Shown in pieces: positions 54,764-64,000 of a stretch of 64,000 bases of DNA. Made by a program: the position numbers and the translations under genes. The notes under the pieces are model-generated. The model had not been told where the DNA came from and ran no database searches. It saw only the letters and a list, made by a program, of their open reading frames with translations. The stretch spans positions 92,071,968 through 92,135,967 of the forward strand of contig CM024761.1 in the NCBI GenBank assembly GCA_014218235.1, in the 5' to 3' direction. Every line of letters begins with the position of its first letter. Positions within the stretch are counted from its first letter, which is position 1. Source of the stretch: Colocasia esculenta (lineage: Eukaryota > Streptophyta > Magnoliopsida > Alismatales > Araceae).

Positions 54764-55596
54764 CAGGAATGCCTAGCAGCCCAACATCAAACAAATGGTA
54801 CTTGGATAGCGGCTGTTCGAGGCACATGACGGGCGACAAAGGTAAATTCTGTTTCCTAGTGGAGAAAGACGGAGGACAAGTCATTTTTGGAGGTAACAAC
54901 AAAGGCCAAATCATTGGCACAGGTAATGTTGGTAAGTGTTCCTCCAATTCAATTGAAAATGTACTGTTGGTTGATGGCCTTAATCACAATTTGCTTAGCA
55001 TAAGTCAATTATGTGATAGAGGTCACAACGTCATTTTTGAATCAAATTCATGTCAAATTGTTGATAAAGAAACAGGAAGTGTAAAATTTTCTGGAAAAAG
55101 AGTGAATAACATTTACTTAGTTGATTTAGATGATCCAGAAAATGACAACTTGTGTCTTGTTGCAAATAGACAGGATGAATTGACCTTGTGGCATCGTAGG
55201 CTTGGCCATGCGAGCTACAACGTGTTGCACAAGATCATGAAGCTCAAATTGGTAAGTGGACTTCCTGACATCTCTTTTAGCAACAACGAAAGTTTTTGTG
55301 ATGCATGTGCACAAGGAAAACAAACCCGGAAGTCTTTCAAATCTAAAGCACCGGTAAGCACATCTAAACCATTTGAACTGTTGCACATGGACCTGTTTGG
55401 ACCAACTAGAACTCTAAGTCTCAATGGCAAACGTTTTGGTTTTGTCATTGTAGATGATTTCTCTAGGTTCACATGGGTCAAATTCTTGGCACACAAAAGT
55501 GAAACACTCACAATCTTTCAAGAATTCTTTAACAAGATTGAGCATGGCAATGTTTTTTCTGTGACCATGTGCTTGTGTATGACCTTCCTTTCATGA
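54764..55596 (+). pseudogene. pol: Protease and N-terminal integrase of F2
   Basis: 275 codons open from 54769: WYLDSGCSRHMTGDKGKF (protease, DSG), ENVLLVDGLNHNLLSISQLC, the pre-integrase zinc region LWHRRLGHASYNVLHK with CDACAQGKQTRKSF, and the integrase core with LHMDLFGPTRTLS and FVIVDDFSRFTWVKFL. It ends at the deletion near 55555, after EFFNKIE, and so lacks the later catalytic residues. Gag and this frame are separated by TGA 54751 and the conserved segment TCCACATTTGCAG. Confidence 0.9.
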
Positions 55597-56952
55597 ACAT
55601 GTTTGTCTTGTATCAAGTGCTTGTGTGAATCCTTGCTTAGATGTTGTGTCAACACGTGCACACACTATGGGGGAGTGAGTTAAGGATAGATGAGTATCTT
55701 ATTGAGGAAACTCCTCATACATCTACTTGTTGAATTCTCACTTCCTTGAACTCAAAAGTGCAATCAATCTGAAACAAGAAAAATCCACTCTGTTCCTATC
55801 TGTCGACAGACACATTCCATCTGTCGACAGATTCAATCAGTCTTGTTCTGGCGAAACTTCAATTCCTCAGTCTGTGTGCATCTGTCGACAGACAGACTTT
55901 TTCTGTCGACAGATACACCCATTCTTCTTTATTTTTCAAATCCTTCTTCATACTTTTCAAGAAAAGTGTTCCTTAATTGATTTAAAGGTAAACCTTGGTT
56001 TGTTTGTGTGCAATATAACCCTCATATCCACTTCATGTCGAAGTCATGAACCAAGTCTAAATGTTGTTTGATGCATGACCTGATTAAGGTCTTTTTAGAT
56101 CATTTTGAACATAATGAGCAAACCAAATGATTTTTAAACATCTCCTTTGAATAACTCCCTTGTCGTTAAACATGAATCTAAAATGATTTGAAAAATCAGA
56201 AAACTCTTGAATTTAATGTTCCACATTACAACTTGCCTAAAGAAATCTCATGTACTTAACAAAAAGCAAAAATAAAAAATAAAAAATGGAGAAAAGCTAC
56301 CTATTTCTTCAGTTCAATCAACAAATTTGTTTTTCATTTGTGGGATGGAGGTAGAGCAATGATGAAAATCACTAAGTAACCGGGGACATGGGCATCACAA
56401 ATGTCAGTCTTCGCGTCAAAAGGTTGTTTCATTATCTCTATACAATGGCTTGATGGACACTCACATTGAGTAACTGGGGGTATTGGCATCACAAATGTCT
56501 ACCTTCACATGAAAAAGTGAAAGTGCTCCTCATTGCCACTCTTTTCCATCTTCGTTGCTTAAATCTTCCAAGATCATACCAGAAATAGAGTGAAGCCTCC
56601 GAAATTTTTTGTCAAGTCCAATGTGTTTTTCTTCGGTAAGACATTCTTGTGGGCATTTAATTCAATTGTCATCTGACTATCATCTCTATTTAAATGCATG
56701 TTTGTCTTCAACGGCCTTAATCAAAGAGTTATTTAATTTTCACTGGCTTTTGTGAAATGTGTTCCTCATGATCTAATTAAAGATCTTATCATTTTTAATT
56801 CAAATCTTTTTAGATTTGTGTCATGTCTTCATCTTAATGGATATGGATTTTTGTCTTGCACATACACCCATTTTGCCTTAAAACAACAAATGAACACTTG
56901 TCCCTTTGAAAAATTTTGACAAAAATCAAGTTTTCACCAAAAAAGGAGCTAT
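55597..56952 (+). other. 3' spacer of F2 with palindrome pairs and the 94-nt doublet
   Basis: Contains the internal purine tract TATGGGGGAG (55666-55675), exact CTGTCGACAG at 55800, 55821, 55882 and 55903 (steps 21, 61, 21), and the doubled non-coding element at 56374 and 56468. Between these I see no gene. Order and spacing match F1 32430-34138. Confidence 0.75.
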
Positions 56953-57056
56953 CTGTCGACAGATGACTGGCATCTGTCGACAGACGACGGCCCAGATCCG
57001 TTTTTCAGAAACCCTCGCGCCAGTTCACCTCCTTTTTGTGGGGCCTTCCTTTAAAA
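56953..57056 (+). promoter_or_regulatory. Putative internal promoter of ORF3 in F2
   Basis: Exact CTGTCGACAG at 56953 and 56974 (step 21), then a TATA-like TTTAAAA at 57050-57056, 67 nt later and 180 nt before the start codon. The TATA is weaker than in F1 (TATAAAAGG), but start codon distance is nearly the same (180 against 176 nt). Confidence 0.5.
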
Positions 57057-57236
57057 CCCTCCAAGTCCATTCTAAGTCCACCCACGACCCTTTTTTCACC
57101 CCTCCTCTCTTGTTCCCTCCTCCTCCTCTCCAAACCCCCTCTCTTTCCCCCTTCAGGGCTCCGTCTCCGACGATCCTGCTCCTCGTCTGGGATCCCTCCA
57201 CTCTGCCTTCACACCATTCTCATCCTTCCTCCTGCG

Positions 57237-57601
57237 ATGGCACCCAATCGAAGCTTCTCGCTCGCGTCGTCGCGCTCCGACGGACGCCGGAGATTTGATC
57301 AACTGGTGAAGAAGACAATGAAGGCGATGAAGCAAATGAAGGCAGTGATGAAGAACCTGAAGATGAGCAAATGCCTGACCAAGCTCAAGAGTTTGATGAT
57401 GTACCTGTGCCTCCACAACAATCCGTTCATGATTACTTGGCACAAATCCATCAAGAAATGATCTCAGGATTTGCTCAGATGACTTCAAGATTTGATCAAG
57501 TGGATGCTCGCCTCAACACTCTGGATGACCGGCTTGACCACCTCTACTCCGAGAGAGATGGATCCCGTCACCCTCCTTCTGCTGGACATGACAATGAATA
57601 G
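57237..57601 (+). pseudogene. ORF3 remnant of F2
   Basis: Starts ATG 57237 (MAPNRSFSLAS). A large deletion removes the middle domain seen in F1; after a frame change near 57300 the acidic part (EEDNEGDEANEGSDEE in the frame of 57371-57601) and the C-terminal helix (DYLAQIHQEMISGFAQMTSR, FDQVDARLNTLDDRLDHLY) remain. Ends TAG 57599-57601. Retention of only the start, acidic and coiled-coil parts is clear. Confidence 0.7.
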
Positions 57602-57875
57602 AGGGTCTCAGGGTCATTAGAGGTCACTAAGAGTCTTAGATGGGAATTAGTCTCACTTGTCTTATCATCTTTTGCTTGTTCATGTTATTTCCCTTTCTTT
57701 TTATTGAGTCATGCAATGATTATCAAATGTACTGTGAAATTTCAATGATCAATCAATGAAAACTCAGTTCATGTTTATTTGTGCTTGACTTGACCTTTTG
57801 CATGTTGTCAAAAAGGGGGAGAACATCAATATATGCATCAATTGAATGTTTTTGTCATCATCAAAAGGGGGAGAT
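57602..57875 (+). other. 3' untranslated region of F2 with two polypurine tracts
   Basis: AAAAAGGGGGAGAA at 57809-57822 and AAAAGGGGGAGAT at 57863-57875, the latter before TGTTGGG of the LTR; 54 nt apart. Same doubling as F1. No gene. Confidence 0.72.
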
Positions 57876-58113
57876 TGTTGGGTTTTTCATATATCATGTT
57901 TTTGATGATCACATTAACACCCTTGAACATTGATTTAATGCAAAATTGATGTGCTAACTAACATGAAAAACACCATGAAAGTGATTGAGTTAAACATTGC
58001 TAAATCATACAATGTATATCACTAACAATGTATTTGCATGTAGGTGCACAAGCATGAAACATGGAGCATTGAAGAGATGAGCATAAAGCACAAAAATCTG
58101 TCAAAAGGTGTAT

Positions 58114-58392
58114 CTGTCGACAGATGAACTCTACCTGTCGACAGATGCATACAGTCATTCCAAGACAGAACTCAGGTTTGCATCTCTGAGTGTATCTGTC
58201 GACAGATGCAATGTACCTGTCGACAGATACACACAGACAACCCAGGACAGAGCTCAGGTTTTCAATTCCTGAGTGCATCTGTCGACAGATGCAAACTGCC
58301 TGTCGACAGATACACTCAGAAACTCATTTTCCTGAAACCCAGTTCTCAGCCTGAGTCTGCCTGTCGACAGATGCAAGTGCACCTGTCGACAG
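58114..58392 (+). promoter_or_regulatory. Paired CTGTCGACAG array, four exact pairs, in LTR F2
   Basis: Eight exact copies at 58114/58135, 58196/58217, 58279/58300 and 58361/58383. Steps within pairs are 21, 21, 21, 22 and pair-to-pair 82, 83, 82. Each roughly 82-nt unit is a diverged tandem repeat (for example TGAGTGTATCTG and TGAGTGCATCTG before pairs 2 and 3). The last copy ends 87 nt before the TATA box. Confidence 0.9.
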
Positions 58393-58478
58393 CCGACGGA
58401 AACTTCAGATTTTGGGTTTCCAAATCCGGCCCCACTTGGGTGTTTCCTTCCTCCACGACCCCCACCTTTACCTAACAC

Positions 58479-58485
58479 TATATAA
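58479..58485 (+). promoter_or_regulatory. TATA box of LTR F2
   Basis: TATATAA within CACTATATAAGC, a near-consensus plant TATA box; identical in the 5' LTR at 51980-51986. Confidence 0.8.
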
Positions 58486-59224
58486 GCATCCTTTTGGAGC
58501 CAATTTCGCAGAGAGCAGCCTCCCATCCAAGAGCCTCCAAGGGACCAAGAGGAAAAGCCCCAAATTGCTGCTCTGCTTCAACTTTCCGCCCAGATCGACG
58601 TGGAATCACCATCTATGCGGAGCTGAAGCCGGATCGTCATCAATTCAACCTTCTACATCGATCAATCTACATCCAATCGAAGTTTGAAGAGTGTTTGGAC
58701 GATCCACGAGAAGAATTCCAACCGGATTTGTTCCCTAATTCCCAATTCTTCTCCATTTCATAATTTCCATTCCATCGTGTGTGTGTGTGGTTGTGTTTCG
58801 AGCATCCCTTGTGCTTGATTCACGTATTTGTGGTTGTTCTGATCGTGGTTCATCAGACAACGTGTGTGTGGTTGAGTTGTAGTGTTGAACTCGCTCATAA
58901 GCAGTCGTTTCTGCGTGTGTGTGTGGACGGTGGATGTAGGATACACGAGTTGTGTACTCCGAACCACCTTAAATCATCGTGTTCTGTGGTTTGTTCGCGT
59001 TTTGTGATAGATGATTGGTAGGCACGGTGTTCATACGCACGTTTCATTTTCTGTTCTCACTTAAATCAACTCAAGCGGTCTCACACTTAATTGAATTTGA
59101 ATCAAATTCATTAAGATCGCTGTAGCATCTAAAAGAAGCCATCGATAGTTTAAAAATGCCGTAATCTATTCAACCCCCCCCCCCTTCTAGATTACCGTAT
59201 TGTGTACTTCCGCATAACTCTTCA

Positions 59225-59385
59225 GTGAGTGATACTTGGGAGAGGCCGATGAAATGTTCAAGACGTATCCATACTTGTTTGAGTAAGCATTACTTTCTTT
59301 TTAGGTGATAGTTGCATGTGTATTGAACTATGTTTACGCTTATCTCTCTACATTCGAGGATGAAATTCTTTTTAGGTGATAGTAA
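59225..59385 (+). repeat. 3' end of element C pol and purine tract, second copy
   Basis: Starts GTGAG and repeats the end of the chromodomain (GATACTTGGGAG...GATGAAATGTTC) seen at 51312. A one-base insertion after GTTC disturbs the frame. The tract before the LTR reads TTTTTAGGTGATAGTAA, a poor purine tract. Confidence 0.8.
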
Positions 59386-61484
59386 TGTAATAACTGATAC
59401 GCTCAGATCGTAGTTTATGGGGTCTGGAGGTAAATGTGTGGCCCATTGTTAGACCATGGAGGTCTATGTGTGTTTCTACAGGTTTTCTGTAACAAGTGGG
59501 AGGTTGGAGGGCTGGGCATCCTAGCCCAAGCAAGCCTCTATCGGGTTCACTGAGAATGCGTCGTATTTAGACGCCGCGTTTCTCATGTGAACGCATCCAG
59601 GTTCTTTGACGCGATTTGGAGTTGAACGCATTCTTGCACCGCTTTACGTGGGCATCGCTGCATGCGCGCCGCGTGGGGTTTAAATATGTCAGCATTGTCG
59701 TACGCGTTCCTAAACGCATCGGGACGACATGACGCGATTTAGATCAGTTGTGTTATGTGCTTCTTCCCTTGGCCGAACAGTGCAATGGCACTGTTCAGCT
59801 GGGGGAGATGTTGCTGCAGCTCTGAAGGGAGATTTGGGCGATTTTCGTGGATTCGGAGTTCAATCGGCGTGATTCCGGCGCGGGGAGGAGCTTCAGAATG
59901 CGAGAAATCCTCGAGTGTCATCAGATTTGTGTCTTCTTCGTGGGTAGGGGACTTCTACCCTGTTTTCTCTTTTGTATGGTTGTGTGATTAGGAAATGAGG
60001 GCTTAATTGTGGTAAATGGCTAAAGCATGGTGTGTGGAATGGTTAAGCATGTTAGAGAGCATGCCTAGGACATTCTTTGAGTTGCTATCTTCTGTGTAGC
60101 ATGCTTGTATGGCTCTATGTTATGGTTTCCGGAATGAAGATACAGGTTGTGTTCATGGTGTCTGAAAGGTGTCAGATACAGCTAACGCATTTCATGTGAA
60201 GGCATTGGCCATGACCGACGCGATTCAGTTTAGGTAGCGTCATTTAAGTCCGACGCGGTTTATGGTCAAATGGCGGCATCTATGTTGGATGCATTTTAAT
60301 ATAAGGCCACCCGAGCTCTGGTGTTCTGTGGCCAGTTTTCCCAGTTTCTGTCCCACGTTGCTTGGGTTGTGCTACCAAGACAATGTAGGGTCTGTATGGG
60401 TTGTGTTGACTCATATTGTAATCGGTAACGAGGTGTTTTGCGTGGAATTGTGTGCAAAGCGAGTTGCGGGTCACGCCTTCCATAGTTGCCTCTTCAGTAA
60501 GTTACCCTAGCACCAGGTGCTTGGGGCTTGTCCCAGTACGGGACTACCGTCAAGGTTGTGTTGTCTTCCTAGACACCCTCACTCCTGTGTTTGAGTTGTA
60601 CGTCCGGCTGAGGGAAAGATGACAGGGGACAGCGGCACGTGTTTGTGGGTGTGCGGCCGTTTGTAGCACGCTCTTGGTTGAGGGACGGACACCAGTAGAC
60701 ATACTAGTCCTCAGCTAGTCCTGTTCCAATGCCTCACTTTAGGGTTCTCGGCCAGAGTCCCTAAAGGTGTTAGGCTTGGACCTGCAGTGGTGTAGCATGC
60801 TGGTGTGGTGTGGTTAGTCTCCACGGTTCTGGTCTTGTTGAGGTGGAGCGGCAGCTGGACCTTTTGTCTGTGGCTGCGAGGCTGAGAGGTGTACTTGTAT
60901 AGTTTTTCCGAGTCTGTGGTTGGTGTCGCGAACCAGACCTCGTGACTCGTGTGCGACGTACCCTCCTTTAGCTTGTACACATTTACGTGTTTTGCCGTTT
61001 ATTTATTTATAGCTATAGTATCATGCTTAGATGGTACAACTATTTATGCTTTACAACTTTGTTATAAAGTGTGTTTCTCGGCTTTGGGGAAGTTACCCTA
61101 CTGAGCCAATGACTTGTGAGGCTTACCCCTTTATCTTCCAGGTGAGGGAGAGCAGGAGGATTCACGTCCCTCCTCTAGTTCCGGTGAGTGCCGTAGTGGA
61201 GTCGGACCCTCGCCACCAGCAGAGTAACATCTTTACTTGTGGAGCCTTGGGGGTTTGTCCCAGGCTATTGTATTTTGTGTAATGACTATGTATGGAATTT
61301 AGTGTGTATGTTTCATGTGGATATGTATGAACCATGAAACTTATATGTGTTGAACGTGTTCTTTTATATTTTCACGGACATATGTGGATGATATCCCTTG
61401 CAAGGCTTTGGCCCGATCGTGGGAGGCGGAGTCGTGTCGGGCACGTTATTGGGTTAACGGGCCTGAACAACGAGGACCGTATCA
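59386..61484 (+). repeat. 3' LTR of element C
   Basis: 2,099 bases, starts TGTAATAACTG and ends GTATCA. Contains GACGCG/AACGCAT words at 59555-59740 and 60190-60260. Its last 860 bases match 8101-8677 plus 11695-11985. The frames at 60262 and 61031 are chance; no gene seen. Confidence 0.88.
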
Positions 61485-62190
61485 GTTAAAGAGTCAGAGT
61501 AGGGTTCAGTGGTAAGCAATCGATGTAAGGACTTCAACTTTTTGAGAGTTGGAGTCAATCCAAACTTCGACTTCTCCAAAGTTGGAGTACTACTTATTCA
61601 TCAATTGATACAATAGTTTCGACTTTTCTAGAGTCAGAGTCCAGAGTCTGAGTTAGTATGGCATATAGTATACACTGTGGACTTAGAGAATTTTCGTATG
61701 ACAGTGTTGATACTTACAGTATTGTACATGTCATATTTCTTTTTATACAAAATAACTTGTGGTATATTATAATAGTTTTGATTGTAGAAAGTCTTAAAAG
61801 ATTTTGTCATAGTAAAAACACAATGCTTAAAATGATTAACAATATTTGAAGGGATAGCTGCTTAACAGTTCTTTAAAGAAAAACATGTAGAAACTGAATT
61901 TAGTGTGGATAAAGAAGGATCTGCTCCCTTCTCAGACTAACACTGTTGGACCCAAAACCGTTTGGGTACTAAAGAAATCCACTTGAGAGTTGTGGTTGCA
62001 GGTGTCTTAAAATTTTTGAGCTGGAGCATCAACGTAAAATTTAAGGCATCGAAATTGTGCTGTGAGTATCATATTCATTTCTGTTTTGGGATTCCAAGGT
62101 AACACATGTATACTCTTGTATACTTTATTGATTACTTATTTAGATTTTGATAGTAGGCTATTTTTTGTTTTACTTCTATAAAAAAAAATT
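61485..62190 (+). other. Flank with degenerate copia gag-end remnant
   Basis: No gene. The stretch 61945-61986 reads VGPKTVWVLKKST then TGA, followed at 61987-62001 by GAGAGTTGTGGTTGCAG. This resembles the gag end of F1 and F2 (LGPKVIWVPKPLV, stop, ...TTTGCAG). The rest, 61485-61940 and 62002-62190, shows nothing recognisable apart from short A runs. Confidence 0.4.
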
Positions 62191-64000
62191 TGTTGGGCTA
62201 CTTAGTTAAGGTAGTAAGGATGTACCTAGAGGGGGGGTGAATAGGTACTCACAGAAATCTGAAACTAAAATCAAACACTTGAAACTTTGATTAGTGAAAG
62301 TAAACGTGTGTGCTAAAGAGTAGCAATGCGGAAGCAAAAACAATCACACACGTGAACACAAGGAATTTATCCTGGTTCGGTACTTCCCCAATGGAAAACT
62401 TACGTCCAGTCCCTAAGTAAATCTTGGGATTTCACTAACCGGAGTACAATCCCCCCAAGGATATACAACCCCTAGCTCCCCGCTGGTCCTCTCCCTTTCC
62501 GAGTAGGAAGGAAACTCACTTCTGTTACAGGTCAAGAAGCCACCCTTGTCATGTCCCGTCATTTAATATTTCCATAAATGTCGAGACGCAGGTGGAAAGG
62601 AAATCAAGAACAAGTTTAAATTTTTTTCGAGCGGGATTTGCTCAAGGTTGTGACGTAAAAAAAATATAAATTAATGGTCGTTCCTTAAAGTTGAGGTAAT
62701 TACATGATTCCCAAACTATATTTCAAAGGTCAGACATAACAAGTGTTGATCTCTCAGCACACAATTCTCGATGCCCCACCTTCTAGAACTCATGAATACC
62801 TAGAAAAAGAGTAGGTATGAGCAGTCTTGCCTAGTAGGATTTATCCTCTAATAACAAGGAAATAGATATTGGAATCAAGGAAAATTTGATGCACACGAGG
62901 ATAACAAATAACAATGTTCAATAAAGAGAAGAATAATACAAATCAAGATGTAAACTATTGAACCATGCAAGATTAAACCGATATATTAGTGTACTGAACC
63001 AAAGTAACGAGTGTCAGGCATATAATGACATTCTGTCATTATCAAACATGTAATCACTATCGAGTAGTCCATTGAACATGTACTGGCGGTAAGTGCAAAC
63101 CAGTTGACTCATGCTGATGGGAAACAATAACATATAATAGAATATCCATCAATCAAGTAGTTAGTAGTGTCTGATGCCAAGACACTAGAATAGTAGTCCT
63201 ATATCATTCTGTATGTCTAGTAAATGAATCTGGGTGCTCCTCCCAGGGAGTGGACCCACCCCTATTTGCACAAGCATCTTGATCTAGTAGAGTCTGAAGA
63301 CCTGAACAGTCAATAAACATTCATCATTGTTATGTTCCTAGACAATTATGCAGCACTTCAAAGTTTCAAGGATAAAGCACATGTACAATATTGTATGTGG
63401 TAAGGATCACAAGAAGTTGAAATGATTGGAGTTTTAAGTGGTAACACAGTTATGCAAGATGAGAAGTTTATGCTGGAAACAGGTATTCAAATTGAAATAT
63501 CAAAACTGCCAGTTGAAACCAGTGTATCCAGTCAAAAATTAGAATCTAAAAGCAATCCAGATTATTTAGTTGTAATATAGAAATTAAATACAGTTTTCAG
63601 ATACCAAATTAACCGTGGGATTGTGGTTCAGCTTGCTAAATTTAATTCAGGTTATAATGGATAAAGTTTCTTCTGAATAGTTATTCAAAAGCTAAATGAT
63701 TGTAGTAATGGTGGTATTCGAATATCAACTTGGTATAGTCACTTTAAAACACAAGAAAATGATACATCCAACTTGATCTCAAAGTTTAGAATCTTATCGT
63801 CGAGTCAAGTCTGGAAGTAGGTTTACCTGCTCAAGAGAACAACAAGTGTTGACATATGAACAACAGATGTTGACATCTGGACAATAGATGCTAACACACG
63901 AATAACAAGTGTTGTCACACGAATAACAGGTGCTGACATATGAACAACTGTTGTTGACATATGAACATCAGATGTTGACACACTGAACAACATGTGTTGA
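62191..64000 (-). repeat. LTR G: minus-strand copia LTR, running off the right edge
   Basis: On the minus strand it ends with TATTCACCCCCCCTCTAGG and CCCAACA, and carries GGACTGGACGTAAG and GAACCAGGATAAATTCC, phrases I know from SIRE-type copia LTRs. No primer site lies next to it at 62190, so it is a 3' LTR with its body to the right, or a solo LTR. A 21-nt tandem array begins at 63839. The region 62580-63830 shows no gene. Confidence 0.65.
63839..64000 (-). repeat. Tandem 21-nt array with CAACANNTGTTG cores in LTR G
   Basis: Seven full units and a partial one: six of exactly 21 nt, one of 22, then the window ends. Each centres on a near-palindrome such as CAACAAGTGTTG, CAACAGATGTTG or CAACATGTGTTG followed by ACATATGA. 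The unit length equals the pair step in F1 and F2. The array is cut by the window edge. Confidence 0.88.

Larger units (their letters stand above)
51696..59224 (+). mobile_element. Element F2: Ty1/copia SIRE-type element, RT and RNase H deleted
   Basis: 5' LTR (first 310 bases missing), primer site, gag, protease, integrase start, 3' spacer, ORF3 remnant, two purine tracts and full 3' LTR 57876-59224. Right flank GTGAG (59225-59229) equals GTGAG of element C at 51308-51312, so the original insertion point was there, but the left flank of F2 no longer sits next to it. F2 is a relative of F1 with a complementary deletion: it keeps protease and part of integrase, and lacks the rest of pol. Confidence 0.9.
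57876..59224 (+). repeat. 3' LTR of F2, complete
   Basis: 1,349 bases, TGTTGGG...CTCTTCA. Array, TATA box and GTGTGTG-rich leader in the same order as LTR F1. No gene. Confidence 0.94.
8101..61484 (+). mobile_element. Element C: Ty3/gypsy chromovirus, host of the nest, split by four insertions
   Basis: Pieces in order: LTR fragment 8101-8677 and 11695-11985; leader and gag 11986-12895; gag, protease, RT, RNase H and integrase 24073-27307; integrase end and chromodomain 50763-51384; a second copy of the end at 59225-59385; 3' LTR 59386-61484. Removing the inserts at 12896-24072 and 27308-50762 restores colinearity of gag and of integrase respectively, which is the main proof that these are one element. 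The 5' LTR has lost its start in the fusion with element A, so the original target duplication cannot be seen. Confidence 0.85.

Noticed and set aside
59739..60510. Short open frames in LTR C that could be a host gene
   Set aside because: They lie inside the 3' LTR between its TG and CA ends and show no domain or codon bias.

Overview
This window is plant nuclear DNA made almost entirely of LTR retrotransposons inserted inside one another. The evidence is chromodomain Ty3/gypsy pol genes, Ty1/copia elements of SIRE type, TGGTATCAGAGC-type primer sites for initiator tRNA-Met, LTRs of 1.3 to 3.1 kb, AT-rich background and spliceosomal-type introns. I judge it to be a flowering plant, but nothing here names the species. 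I found no host protein gene, rRNA, tRNA or CRISPR array.

Layout. Gypsy element A (+) fills 1-8100; most of its 5' LTR starts before the window and its 3' LTR is cut off. It is fused to gypsy element C (+), the host of the nest, which runs from 8101 to 61484 and is split by later insertions: a solo LTR of family D (8678-11694), complete gypsy element B (-, 12896-24072, perfect target duplication GGTAG), gypsy element D (-, 27308-50762) and copia element F2 (+, 51696-59224). D itself holds copia element F1 (+, 28363-36235), an unclassified insert E (40246-43098) and a second solo LTR of its own family (43099-46059, target duplication AGTAC). Beyond C lie a degenerate copia remnant and a minus-strand copia LTR (G) running off the right edge.

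No element is intact. A and B carry frame-preserving pol genes broken by nonsense codons. C has nonsense codons and frameshifts. D lacks part of its RT but keeps an uninterrupted integrase-chromodomain reading frame. F1 has lost integrase and RT, F2 has lost RT and RNase H. Both copia elements keep an extra third ORF near the 3' LTR.

Most interesting signals: (1) The two copia elements carry about 35 exact copies of the palindrome CTGTCGACAG, set as pairs 21-22 nt apart. Four pairs repeat every 82-84 nt in the LTR, ending about 86 nt before a TATA box, and the same pair-plus-TATA arrangement recurs before ORF3. Arrays with 21-22 or 30-35 nt spacing of different short inverted words occur in LTR families A/B, D and G. 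(2) The gag genes of A and B share two phase-0 introns, all of lengths not divisible by three, at positions where C and D have none. (3) ORF3 appears to have its own promoter. (4) A 50-nt non-coding element is repeated at exactly 94 nt in both copia elements. (5) The seam around 51.0-52.7 kb shows indel-only divergence and a rearranged junction that may be an assembly fault.
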